The notes: generated by a model not told the origin, from the sequence alone. A DNA stretch of 35,139 nt from CAZJAH01 sp964544155 (GCA_964544155.1 CAZJAH010000030.1:1-35139), one strand, 5' to 3'. Numbered from the stretch's first letter, positions 1-7,691 are shown. Made by a program: numbers and translations.

Positions 1-447
1 CCTGAAGGGTATCAGGAATAAAATCCCCAGGAAGCCTCCCAATAAGGCCGAGAAAAAGACCTGGAAAAAATTGACGTCAAGATCGAGTATATACAGGGCG
101 GGAATGGTGAATATCGCTCCCGCCACAATCACGCCTGAGCTGGCTCCAATCGATTGTATGATCACGTTCTGGCCCAGAACGTTTTTCTTCTTGAATGCTG
201 TGGAAGCGCCAACCGCAATAATAGATATCGGTATGGCGGCTTCGAGCACCTGGCCGATCTTCAATCCGGAATAAGCGGCGGCAGCCGAGAAAATTACTGC
301 CATGATAAGCCCCATGAACACCGAGTATGGAGTTACTTCGGGGAATACACGGCTCGCGGGCAGTACCGGGACATATTCTTCTCCGGCGCTGAGCTCGCGG
401 TACGCGTTATCGGGCAATCGCGTTTCTGTCTGAGTGGTTTGCTCCAT
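1..447 (-). CDS. OPT family oligopeptide transporter, N-terminal part (cut by window edge)
   Basis: The reverse strand reads open from an ATG at 447 to base 1 (149 codons) with no stop, so the C-terminal part lies outside the window. A polar N-terminus of about 40 residues leads into membrane segments; it contains ELSAGEEYVPVLPA, then PEVTPYSVFMGLIMAVIF and AAYSGLKIGQVLEAAIPISI. The pattern of a charged leader, 'E-x-TP' and 'AY-GLK-G---AA-IP-' is typical of OPT proteins, which are inner-membrane transporters for small peptides or metal chelates. A good ribosome site (AAAGGAG, 6 bases before the ATG) fixes the start. It lies 46 bases downstream of pepT on the same strand, so the pair is probably one transcript that imports and cleaves peptides. 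The substrate cannot be told from this fragment. Confidence 0.85.
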   Translation of the reverse strand, partial: MEQTTQTETRLPDNAYRELSAGEEYVPVLPASRVFPEVTPYSVFMGLIMAVIFSAAAAYSGLKIGQVLEAAIPISIIAVGASTAFKKKNVLGQNVIIQSIGASSGVIVAGAIFTIPALYILDLDVNFFQVFFSALLGGFLGILFLIPFR

Positions 448-493
448 TCAAAGCTCCTTTAAATCCGTCAACAATTACTTAATTTAAGGTTTA

Positions 494-1744
494 TTACTTG
501 CTTTTTTCAACCCAAATCTGCACAAGGTTTAATACCGTTTCTACAGCTTTTTCTAAAGCGTTGACAGACACCCACTCTGTGCGGCTGTGGAAATTCTGTC
601 CGCCTGTATAAATATTCGGAGTTGGAAGTCCCATTTCCGAAAGCCTTGATCCGTCTGTTCCGCCTCTGATGGGGCTCCAGTATGGATCAGTGCCTGAACG
701 CTCAGCTGCTTCCCAGAGGTAATCAAGCCCTTTGGGGTTTTCTTCTAGCTTCTCGAGCATATTGCGGTACATCTCGATTATTTCAAGCTCGATTTTTGTA
801 TCCGGGTAATTCGGTTGAACTTCGTCGATGATCTTTTCAACGATTTTTTTCTGCTCTTTAAGGCCTTCGGTTTTGAAATCCCTGAAGAGTATCTTCAGCT
901 CTGATTTTGAGACAGATCCTGTCAGATTATGCGGATGAATATAAGGTTCGTATCCTTCCGTAGTTTCGGGTGCCATGTCTTTAGGTAGTTTAGTAATTAT
1001 CTCTGCCATGGCCCTGATCGAATTGATCATAATGCCTTTGGCATTACCGGGATGAATATCCCTGCCGTAAGTGCGGATGATCGCTGAATCAGCGCTGAAT
1101 GTTTCCTTATTAAGCTCTCCTGGCATTTCACCGTCGAGAGTATAGGCATAAACGCAATTGAATTTTTCAATATCAAAATACTTAGTGCCCTGGCCGATCT
1201 CTTCGTCAGGCGTGAAACCTATACGTACATCTCCGTGAATTATATCGGGATTGCTGATAAGGGTTTCTGCCATTTTCATTATGGCGGCAACGCCTGATTT
1301 ATCATCTGAGCCGAGCAGAGTCGAGCCGTCGGAAGTTACAATTGTGTGGCCGATACAGTCTTTTAGTTTTGGATTTTCGCTTTCCCTGATAACAATTCCT
1401 TCTTTCGGAAGATTGATATCGCCGCCCTGATATTTTTCAATAACCTGAGGCTTAACGTCTTTGCCGGAAACATCGGGAGATGTATCAACATGCGCAATAA
1501 ATCCGATCGCGGGAACCTTGCCGTGAGCCGGATGGCCGGTGGGTACATTCGACGGAATTGTTGCCATTACATAGCAATGATCGTCAATTTCCACATCCTT
1601 AACGCCCATTTCCTTTAGCTCTTTAACGAGAAGATTTGCTAAATCGAACTGCTTCTTAGTGCTAGGTGTTGTATCCTTACCTTCTTCTGACTGCGTGTCA
1701 ATTTTGGCATATCTTATAAATTTTTCCAGTACTGATTCACTCAT
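494..1744 (-). CDS. pepT: Peptidase T (tripeptide aminopeptidase), M20 family
   Basis: A 416-residue cytoplasmic zinc aminopeptidase that removes the N-terminal residue of tripeptides; the length is normal for PepT (about 410). The M20 metal and catalytic motifs are all present: GFIAHVDTSPD (His85, Asp87), LLGSDDKSG (bridging Asp147/148), TPDEEIGQG (Glu181/182), YTLDGEMPGE, and near the C-terminus RGGTDGSRLSEMGLPTPN followed by GGQNFHSRTEWV with the last zinc-binding His. The PHNLTGSVSK and DIHPGNAKG segments belong to the dimerisation lid domain. It is the first gene of a likely pepT-OPT transporter operon. The upstream region (minus strand, around 1770-1830) has TTTG and TATTTTG blocks about 20 bases apart, a weak match to an FCB promoter. 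Confidence 0.95.
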   Translation of the reverse strand: MSESVLEKFIRYAKIDTQSEEGKDTTPSTKKQFDLANLLVKELKEMGVKDVEIDDHCYVMATIPSNVPTGHPAHGKVPAIGFIAHVDTSPDVSGKDVKPQVIEKYQGGDINLPKEGIVIRESENPKLKDCIGHTIVTSDGSTLLGSDDKSGVAAIMKMAETLISNPDIIHGDVRIGFTPDEEIGQGTKYFDIEKFNCVYAYTLDGEMPGELNKETFSADSAIIRTYGRDIHPGNAKGIMINSIRAMAEIITKLPKDMAPETTEGYEPYIHPHNLTGSVSKSELKILFRDFKTEGLKEQKKIVEKIIDEVQPNYPDTKIELEIIEMYRNMLEKLEENPKGLDYLWEAAERSGTDPYWSPIRGGTDGSRLSEMGLPTPNIYTGGQNFHSRTEWVSVNALEKAVETVLNLVQIWVEKSK

Positions 1745-2043
1745 ACTTATTACCTTGTTTATTTATTAAAAAATAAAGGATTACGCAAAATACCCATTTA
1801 CGGGAAAGTTAACAAAGAGTTTATTCAAAAATTTATTCAATAATGACTGGTAAATGAAAATGCGCCGCTGAATATCCTTTGAGGATCCTTGAATTTACTA
1901 TTAACTTCATGTGTTTTCCTGTCTAATTAAGCTGCTTATAAAATAACAATCCCTGGATATTAACAATATATTCAGATTAAATGAATTTAATATTTATTTC
2001 GTTGAATGATATATTTTTATTTTAAGATAATTTGGAGCGCCTT

Positions 2044-2454
2044 ATGAATTTCAAAGAGATCTATGAGAGCATAAAAACTATCGCTGTTTACGGAATGTCA
2101 ACCAATCCCGAAAAGCCGTCTAACTCCGTACCCGCTTTTTTAAAGGATAAAGGCTTTAAAGTGATCCCGATAAACCCCCGCGCGGAGGAGATCAATGGCG
2201 ATAAAGCATACGACAGCATTCACTCTGTACAGGATAAAATTGATGTGCTCAATATTTTCCGCCCCTCTGATGAAATCCCTGAAATAACTAAAAAAGCAAT
2301 CGAAAGAAAGAACGCAAAAGGTGATATCAGAATAATCTGGTGCCAGCTCGGCATAGTCAATGACGAAGCAAAGAAAATGGCCGAGGATAATAACATAACC
2401 TTTATACAGGATCATTGCATGCTTCAGGAATACAAGAACCACATGGGCGGATAA
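2044..2454 (+). CDS. CoA-binding domain protein (YccU-like)
   Basis: A small single-domain Rossmann protein of 136 residues. The start is the ATG at 2044, because GGAG at 2034-2037 sits six bases upstream; an upstream in-frame TTG at 2032 would overlap this ribosome site. Features are the nucleotide-binding N-terminus KTIAVYGMSTNPEKPSN, the strand KVIPINPRAEEINGDKAY, the switch IDVLNIFRPSDEIPE, and IIWCQLGIVNDEA followed by QDHCMLQEY. These match CoA_binding_2 proteins related to the N-terminal domain of succinyl-CoA synthetase alpha. The biological role of this family is not established; binding of CoA or an acyl-CoA is the inference. It reads in the same direction as the DUF2059 gene 101 bases downstream. 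Confidence 0.9.
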   Translation: MNFKEIYESIKTIAVYGMSTNPEKPSNSVPAFLKDKGFKVIPINPRAEEINGDKAYDSIHSVQDKIDVLNIFRPSDEIPEITKKAIERKNAKGDIRIIWCQLGIVNDEAKKMAEDNNITFIQDHCMLQEYKNHMGG

Positions 2455-2555
2455 AAAACATTAATAACATTTGTTTTGTTAAAATTCAATAAATTTAGCA
2501 ATTTTGCTGTCTGTAATTGCCTTTTATTCAAAGACTTTTTAAAAGAGGTGACCGC

Positions 2556-3044
2556 TTGACGGCAAAGGCTTTTTTTATCGCGGCGGCTTTATTTTTTGCC
2601 GCTTTTAATTTATACGCTCAGGATAACTCTTCCGTAAAGCAGGATGTTCTAAAACTGCTTGAAATAACCGGTACAAAGGAAGAAGCCGCACAAACAGCGG
2701 ATAATTTTCTCGAACTGTACAGAGATGAATTTCCTGATGTGCCTGAAAGCTTTTGGGTAGATTTCGGAAACGATATACAAGAATCAAGCCTTGTGAATAC
2801 TCTCGCGGAAATATACATCGAATATTTCACTCATGAAGAGATCAATAAGCTAATCGATTTTTATGAGACTGACCTCGGCAAAAAGCTCGCTTATGTTTAT
2901 CCGATTATACTCGAGGAATACTACGAATCTGTTGAACTTTGGGGTGATGAAATTGCCGAAAAGCTTTTTAACCGCCTGGAGGAAGAAGGCTATATCGAAT
3001 ATGAGGACGATTACGAACAAGACTACGAAGAAGAAAATGAATAG
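2556..3044 (+). CDS. Exported DUF2059 domain protein
   Basis: About 162 residues from a TTG start at 2556, chosen because AGAGG lies seven bases upstream (2544-2548) and the start gives a compact signal peptide (TAKAFFIAAALFFAAFNLYAQ, cleavage probably after YA). The mature part is all-helical: VLKLLEITGTKEEAAQTADN, then FTHEEINKLIDFYETDLGKK, which is the conserved core of DUF2059. The last 20 residues are very acidic (Glu/Asp/Tyr-rich). Members are periplasmic proteins of unknown function. It lies 39 bases before the Cys/Met-metabolism enzyme, so cotranscription is possible, though no functional link is evident. Confidence 0.8.
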   Translation: MTAKAFFIAAALFFAAFNLYAQDNSSVKQDVLKLLEITGTKEEAAQTADNFLELYRDEFPDVPESFWVDFGNDIQESSLVNTLAEIYIEYFTHEEINKLIDFYETDLGKKLAYVYPIILEEYYESVELWGDEIAEKLFNRLEEEGYIEYEDDYEQDYEEENE

Positions 3045-3083
3045 AGAAGAATAATTTCGCATTTGATATTAGGAGGAGAAGAT

Positions 3084-4283
3084 ATGTCACATAATCCGGC
3101 TAACGCTATACAGGATTATCAGGTATTTGGCGAATTCGGCGGGGTAAACCCGTCCATCACCGATTCGGCTACCTTTACTTTTATGTCGGCTGAAAAAATG
3201 TCAGAGCTTTTCGAACATGAAGTGGAAGGATGCTTTTTATATTCAAGGCATCTAAACCCGATGAACAATTATCTTTCACAGGCTCTTGCCAGAATGGAAA
3301 ATACCGAGGACGCCCAGGTTATGGGCTCGGGTATGGGCGCTATAAGCTCGGCTATCCTGCAGATCGTAGGCCAGGGCGATGAGATAATTTCCAGCCGTAC
3401 TATCTATGGCGGATCTTATGCCATAATGAAGAACTTTTTTCCGAAATTCGGCATAAATACACATTTTGTGGATATTACCGATTTAGACGCTATAAAAAGC
3501 AAGATCAACGATAAAACGAAGATAATTTACTGTGAAACAATCAGCAATCCGCTGCTGGAGATCGCAGACATACGTGAAATTAGGAAAATAGCTGACGAGC
3601 ACGGCATTAAGCTGCTGGTTGATAATACTTTCAGCCCGCTCTGCGTGAATCCTAAAGAACTGGGCGCTCATGTTGTGCTCTATAGTATGACAAAATTCAT
3701 CAACGGAACTAATGACTGCGTCGCGGGTGCTGTTTGCGGCGACCACGACTTTATACTCAGCCTTAAGAGCGTTAATGACGGCGCCGCTATGCTGCTTGGC
3801 CCGACCCTTGACAGCAACAGGTCAGCAAGTATTCTAAAGAATATGCGCACACTGCACATTCGTATGCAGAAGCACAGCAGCAATGCTATGTATGTGGCGG
3901 AAAACCTTGAGAAAGCTGGGATAAAGGTGTTCTATCCCGGGCTTAAATCGCATCCGCAGCATGAGCTTATCAAAAGCATGATTAATCCCGATTTCGGCTA
4001 CAGCGGTATGATTACTATAGACGCCAAAACCGAAGAACAAGCCAACAGCCTTATGATGGCCATGCAGGAAGAAAAAGTAGGCTATTTTGCCGTGAGCCTT
4101 GGCTTTTACAAGACACTTTTCAGTTCGCCCGGCCACAGTACATCATCGGAAATACCCGAAGAGGAGCAGGAAAAAATGGGAATGACTCCCGGCCTGGTGA
4201 GGTTCTCAATGGGTATCGACCACGACGTGGAACGCTCACTGGATAGGATCAAAATATGTTTGAAAAAAGTAGGGCTGCTCTAA
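3084..4283 (+). CDS. Cys/Met-metabolism PLP-dependent enzyme (methionine gamma-lyase / cystathionine gamma-lyase family)
   Basis: 399 residues from ATG 3084, just after an AGGAGGAG ribosome site; an in-frame TTG at 3063 lies before that site and is less likely. It is a fold-type I PLP enzyme: YSRHLNP (53-59), MGSGMGAISSA, RTIYGGSYAIM (Tyr108), the cofactor Asp in KLLVDNTFSP (Asp180), the Schiff-base lysine in LYSMTKFINGTND (Lys204), and the C-terminal PGLVRFSMGIDHDVE. Length fits gamma-lyases (about 390-400). At the position where bacterial methionine gamma-lyases carry a substrate-specifying Cys (YGC), this protein has Gly (YGG), as in cystathionine lyases and sulfhydrylases. The exact reaction (methionine, homocysteine or cystathionine cleavage) is therefore left open. 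A strong terminator follows. Confidence 0.88.
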   Translation: MSHNPANAIQDYQVFGEFGGVNPSITDSATFTFMSAEKMSELFEHEVEGCFLYSRHLNPMNNYLSQALARMENTEDAQVMGSGMGAISSAILQIVGQGDEIISSRTIYGGSYAIMKNFFPKFGINTHFVDITDLDAIKSKINDKTKIIYCETISNPLLEIADIREIRKIADEHGIKLLVDNTFSPLCVNPKELGAHVVLYSMTKFINGTNDCVAGAVCGDHDFILSLKSVNDGAAMLLGPTLDSNRSASILKNMRTLHIRMQKHSSNAMYVAENLEKAGIKVFYPGLKSHPQHELIKSMINPDFGYSGMITIDAKTEEQANSLMMAMQEEKVGYFAVSLGFYKTLFSSPGHSTSSEIPEEEQEKMGMTPGLVRFSMGIDHDVERSLDRIKICLKKVGLL

Positions 4284-4310
4284 TTCATTATGCAGGCCTT
4301 TAATAAAGCA

Positions 4311-4347
4311 AAGCTCTTATCGTTATTCCGGCGGTAAGAGCTTTTTT
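4311..4347 (+). terminator. Rho-independent terminator after the Cys/Met-metabolism gene
   Basis: Perfect 9-bp stem AAGCTCTTA (4311-4319) and TAAGAGCTT (4335-4343) followed by a T run. It separates the upstream gene group from the DNA glycosylase gene that starts 18 bases later. Confidence 0.85.
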
Positions 4348-4364
4348 AATAAAAATGTTAAGAT

Positions 4365-4991
4365 ATGGCTGAAATATTACCCGGTTTTCTGCAGGAAAGC
4401 TATCATAAACTCAAAGATAAGATAAAAAGCCGGCTGCTGGAATTTAAATCAGTTAAGCCCGAAGAGTATTTTTACGAGCTTTGCTTTTGTATCTGCACTC
4501 CGCAATCGAAAGCAAAGAACGCCTATGAAGTACAAAAAAAGCTCATGGCCAGGGATTTCAAGAATACTCCTTTTGATCCAACCCCTATACTGCGCGATAA
4601 TGAGCATTATATCCGCTTCCATAATCAGAAAGCGCAAAGGCTGCTCAATGCACGTGAGGGATTCGGCCGGATCTTTGAGCTACTGCGTTCTGAGCTCTCT
4701 CCCCAAGGTAAAAGAATGTGGTTTGTCGAGAATTTCAAGGGCTTTGGCATGAAGGAAAGCTCGCACTTCCTAAGGAATATCGGCTACAGGGAGCTCGCGA
4801 TACTCGACCGCCATACATTAAAGCACCTAACTTACTGCGGTGTTTATCATGAAATCCCAAAGGTGAACTCAATAAAGCAATACCTTATGGTTGAAACTGA
4901 ATTTAAGAATTACGCGAAAAGGGTAGATATACCTATTGATGAACTTGATCTTCTCTTCTGGAGCTATGAAACGGGAGAGATATTGAAATGA
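4365..4991 (+). CDS. N-glycosylase/DNA lyase, Ogg2-like (8-oxoguanine repair)
   Basis: A 208-residue helix-hairpin-helix GPD DNA glycosylase with AP-lyase activity, acting on oxidised bases such as 8-oxoguanine. The sequence has the Ogg2 hallmarks: FCICTPQSKAKNA near residue 45, RFHNQKAQRL, then the HhH segment GFGMKESSHFLRNIG with the catalytic Lys130, and LAILDRHTL with the catalytic Asp148. The length (about 207) and the absence of a 4Fe-4S cluster fit Ogg2 (archaeal and Thermotoga type) rather than MutY/Nth. No strong ribosome site precedes the ATG. Its TGA overlaps the ATG of the CPCC gene (ATGA), so the two are translationally coupled. Confidence 0.88.
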   Translation: MAEILPGFLQESYHKLKDKIKSRLLEFKSVKPEEYFYELCFCICTPQSKAKNAYEVQKKLMARDFKNTPFDPTPILRDNEHYIRFHNQKAQRLLNAREGFGRIFELLRSELSPQGKRMWFVENFKGFGMKESSHFLRNIGYRELAILDRHTLKHLTYCGVYHEIPKVNSIKQYLMVETEFKNYAKRVDIPIDELDLLFWSYETGEILK

Positions 4992-5218
4992 GCCCGCGCC
5001 CTGCCAATGAAGGCCCCTCTAAAGGGCTGAAGCCCTGCCCGTGCTGCGGCACATTGAGCATAATGGATCCCGGGGCAGGTGAAATCTGCTATAAGTGCTG
5101 CTGGACTGATACAGGCGCTAAAGAAGATCAGCAGGAGGATGAAAATAATGGCCTGACATTATCGCAAGCCAGGGAAAATTTCAATTCAAAAGGCAGTATT
5201 TATAATGAACGCAAATAA
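4988..5218 (+). CDS. Cysteine-rich CPCC domain protein
   Basis: A 76-residue protein starting inside the stop codon of the glycosylase gene. The motif CPCCGTLSI, then EICYKCCWTD and GLTLSQARENFNSKGS, matches the CPCC domain, a probable zinc-binding fold found alone or in toxin-immunity contexts. Four to six cysteines could bind one metal. Function is unknown. The overlap with an oxidative-damage glycosylase suggests coexpression, not a proven joint function. Confidence 0.85.
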   Translation: MSPRPANEGPSKGLKPCPCCGTLSIMDPGAGEICYKCCWTDTGAKEDQQEDENNGLTLSQARENFNSKGSIYNERK

Positions 5219-5270
5219 TGTGAGCCGCCTAAGGTACTGCCTCCGTGCATACGCGCTGCAGTTTTAAAAA

Positions 5271-5299
5271 CAATTCACCATTCATAATTCACCATTCAT
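5271..5299. repeat. AATTCACCATTCAT-type repeat at gene 3' end (copy 1)
   Basis: Short tandem-like repeat of the unit TTCAYMATTCA. It overlaps the last codons and stop of the DUF3298 lipoprotein gene (minus strand), supplying most of its MNGEL ending. A 21-base stretch starting at 5276 is identical to 15275-15295. Confidence 0.7.
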
Positions 5300-6121
5300 T
5301 TCAGCGATTATGGCAGCAGCGCTGTTTTTATCCAAAATTCCCTCAATCCAGGAGTAAGGAATAGTAATTTCCTGCGGGCCTTCAGCGTAAGAAGCCACCT
5401 GATATGGCCCGAAGGTAAACAGCAGCCCCTTTTCAGTTAGATTAAAACATCTGAAATAGAGTTTCTCCGGCTTTGTACCCTCCTGTATCCAATTGGAATC
5501 AGGGCGCATCCCCTGCTCAGACGATCTCTCGTAAAGGATTTCTCTTGAAATTGAAGAAAGTGAATCAAGGTATTCGTCATTTGCAAAAATATCATCAAGT
5601 GTAATTTTTTTAAACTTTAGAAGGTCATAATTTTCTGAGTAAAAATTAGTCATTCCGTGAGCTGCCCCGGCGATATACTTATACTCGGAGAATCTGATAC
5701 TCGCAATGCCATATTTATCAAAATAAATATGATAATCCATATCATAGCTGTTGATAAAATCATCAGGGATTTGCTCAAGTTCCTCTACTGCCGGTATATA
5801 TGAAAGAAAATTATTGTAAACGGAATCAGTGAATGCCCTGATGGAATCATTGAAATTAGCTGCAATTTTTTCATTAACAAAATTAATTAATTTAGGATAC
5901 GCTGTCCTGAATTCAAGACGTTTTTCGGTATCCTGCCTGTTTACTTCGGCTTTATCAAATTCGAGAGCCGGCAGTTTATCCCTCTGTGCATTTAAAGTCG
6001 CGTCTTTATTTGTGGTGCGGCAGGAATAAGCGAAAAATAATATTAAAAAAAGAATTAATAACCGTAAAGTCAAAACATTGCCCCGAATAAAAGTCAAAAC
6101 ATTGCCCCGAATAATTGACAT
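5282..6121 (-). CDS. DUF3298/DUF4163 (RsiV-like) lipoprotein
   Basis: 279 residues from ATG 6121. A hydrophobic stretch LRLLILFLILFFAYSC ends in a probable lipobox cysteine, so it is likely anchored to a membrane. The mature part has the DUF4163/DUF3298 arrangement: GAAHGMTNFYSENYD in the middle, KITLDDIFAND, and the C-terminal FGPYQVASYAEGPQEITIPY, which is diagnostic of DUF3298. This domain pair is found in the anti-sigma factor RsiV and in PdaC-like wall enzymes, but here there is no sigma-factor neighbour and the function is unknown. The N-terminus carries a perfect duplication (IIRGNVLTFIRGNVLT) before the signal, and the true start may be a TTG nearer the hydrophobic stretch. The C-terminus is formed by a dispersed repeat. 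Confidence 0.8.
   Translation of the reverse strand: MSIIRGNVLTFIRGNVLTLRLLILFLILFFAYSCRTTNKDATLNAQRDKLPALEFDKAEVNRQDTEKRLEFRTAYPKLINFVNEKIAANFNDSIRAFTDSVYNNFLSYIPAVEELEQIPDDFINSYDMDYHIYFDKYGIASIRFSEYKYIAGAAHGMTNFYSENYDLLKFKKITLDDIFANDEYLDSLSSISREILYERSSEQGMRPDSNWIQEGTKPEKLYFRCFNLTEKGLLFTFGPYQVASYAEGPQEITIPYSWIEGILDKNSAAAIIAEMNGEL
6067..6114. repeat. Perfect 24-bp tandem duplication at the start of the DUF3298 gene
   Basis: Two identical 24-base units (6067-6090 and 6091-6114), beginning AAGTCAAAACATTG. They are in frame with the lipoprotein gene and duplicate eight residues just before its signal sequence. Confidence 0.95.
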
Positions 6122-6212
6122 TTCTATAAACTATTAAAACGTATGGCTTTTGTGAAAAGTTTTAAATTTGTTTAACTTTTTAAGATTCGGTAAATTTGAA
6201 AACTTTTGTTAA

Positions 6213-6242
6213 CGCTAATTTCATGTTAATGAGAATTTAGCG
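6213..6242. promoter_or_regulatory. Imperfect inverted repeat upstream of the tyrosine phenol-lyase gene
   Basis: CGCTAA (6213-6218) and TTAGCG (6237-6242) pair, and the inner arms TTTCAT and ATGAGAA extend the pairing with two bulges. It lies about 65 bases before the start codon. It could be an operator or a hairpin in the leader; neither is proven. Confidence 0.35.
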
Positions 6243-6305
6243 CAAAAAAGCATTCTATAATGGTATTTAGATAAAAGATTTTTCAATTAAAAAAGGACGA
6301 TTGCG

Positions 6306-7691
6306 ATGGCAGAATTACGCAGACCATGGGCTGAACCTTACAAGATCAAGGTTGTGGAACCTTTGAAAGTTACAGATAAAGCTTATCGCGAACAAGCAAT
6401 AAAAGAAGCTGGTTATAACACTTTCCTTTTAAAATCAGAAGATGTTTATATCGACCTCCTTACTGACAGCGGCACAAACGCCATGAGTGACTACCAGTGG
6501 GCGGGAATGATGCTGGGCGATGAAGCTTACGCCGGCAGCAAGAACTTCTACTATCTCGAAGATAACGTAAGGAAATTCTACGGTTACAAACACCTTGTGC
6601 CTACCCACCAGGGACGCGGAGCCGAGCACATGCTCTCAAAAGCTCTTATCAAAGAAGGGCAGTTTGTGCCCGGTAACATGTACTTTACAACTACACGCCT
6701 TCATCAGGAACTCGCTGGCGGTACATTTGTTGACGTAATTATCGATGAAGCGCATGATCCGGCAGCAGATCATCCTTTTAAAGGAAATGTCGACTTAAAT
6801 AAATTCGAAAAGCTTATCAAAGATAATGGCGCGGATAAGATAGCTTACATCACAGTTGGAGCGCCGGTAAATATGGCAGGAGGCCAGCCGGTATCTATGG
6901 AAAATATGAAAGCCGTTCGCAAAATGGCTAAAGATAACGGCATCAAAGTTGTTCTCGATGCCACCCGCAACATGGAAAACGCTTATTTCATACAGCAGAG
7001 GGAAGCAGGATATGCCGGCAAGTCAGTAGAAGAGATACATAAGGAATTTTGCTCTTATTCAGATGCTGCCACAATGAGCGGCAAGAAAGACCTGCTTGTT
7101 AATATCGGCGGTTTTGTTGCATGTAATGACGATCAGCTTTTTGATGAGCTTCGCAATATGGTTGTTGTTTACGAAGGCCTTCATACCTATGGCGGACTTG
7201 CAGGACGCGATATGGAAGCAATGGCCCGCGGTATGGAAGAAGCAATTAAAGATGAAAATATCAGCGCAAGGGTTAAGCAGGTGCAGTACTTTGGCCAGCT
7301 CCTCATAGACGCCGGTATTCCGGTAGTTCAGCCGATCGGCGGCCACGCGGTATTCTTAGACGCTAAGAGCTTCTACGACCACCTGCCTCAGGATGACTTC
7401 CCCGCGCAGGCTCTCGCTGCCGACCTTTTTGTTGAAACAGGAGTCCGCGGTATGGAAAGAGGCATTGTTTCTGCCGGCCGTAACAAAGAAACCGGCGAGC
7501 ACAACCGCCCGAAACTTGAGCTCGTTAGGCTTACTATCCCTCGCAGGGTATATACTCAGTCGCATCTTGATTTCGCTGCATGGGGCGTTCAGGAGCTTTA
7601 CAGGAAGCGCCACGAAGCCAAAGGCCTCAAGATGGTTTACGAACCGCCTTACCTCAGGTTCTTCCAGGGAAGGTTCGAGAAAAAAAGCTGA
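6306..7691 (+). CDS. tpl: Tyrosine phenol-lyase (beta-tyrosinase)
   Basis: 461 residues; a cytoplasmic PLP enzyme that splits L-tyrosine to phenol, pyruvate and ammonia. Similarity to the tyrosine phenol-lyase/tryptophanase family is very high throughout: LLTDSGTNAMSD, PTHQGRGAEHMLS, and the Schiff-base lysine in MSGKKDLLVN (Lys261). Residues that separate the two enzymes favour tyrosine phenol-lyase. Thr128 in NMYFTTTRLHQE corresponds to Thr124 of the Citrobacter enzyme (Asp in tryptophanase). Arg385 in GMERG corresponds to Arg381, which contacts the phenol hydroxyl (Ile in tryptophanase). LRFF near the C-terminus supplies the Phe448 equivalent. The offset is a constant +4. The gene stands alone, with an AGGA ribosome site nine bases before the ATG, a long leader and its own terminator. 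It probably serves tyrosine catabolism. Confidence 0.93.
   Translation: MAELRRPWAEPYKIKVVEPLKVTDKAYREQAIKEAGYNTFLLKSEDVYIDLLTDSGTNAMSDYQWAGMMLGDEAYAGSKNFYYLEDNVRKFYGYKHLVPTHQGRGAEHMLSKALIKEGQFVPGNMYFTTTRLHQELAGGTFVDVIIDEAHDPAADHPFKGNVDLNKFEKLIKDNGADKIAYITVGAPVNMAGGQPVSMENMKAVRKMAKDNGIKVVLDATRNMENAYFIQQREAGYAGKSVEEIHKEFCSYSDAATMSGKKDLLVNIGGFVACNDDQLFDELRNMVVVYEGLHTYGGLAGRDMEAMARGMEEAIKDENISARVKQVQYFGQLLIDAGIPVVQPIGGHAVFLDAKSFYDHLPQDDFPAQALAADLFVETGVRGMERGIVSAGRNKETGEHNRPKLELVRLTIPRRVYTQSHLDFAAWGVQELYRKRHEAKGLKMVYEPPYLRFFQGRFEKKS

Noticed and set aside
71..462. Plus-strand ORFs at the left edge
   Set aside because: They are antisense to the OPT transporter, which has family motifs and a ribosome site.
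1745..2043. Possible small RNA or extra gene in the gap upstream of pepT
   Set aside because: Only short ORFs and a 5-bp hairpin are seen; nothing supports a feature.
2140..2442. Antisense ORF over the CoA-binding gene
   Set aside because: It has no ribosome site or motif and is a shadow of the plus-strand gene.
5271..5299. CRISPR-like repeats at the AATTCACCATT sites
   Set aside because: There are no regularly spaced unique spacers and no cas genes; the units are 9-10 bases and abut.
6306..7691. Call as tryptophanase
   Set aside because: Residues at 128 and 385 are Thr and Arg as in tyrosine phenol-lyase, not Asp and Ile.
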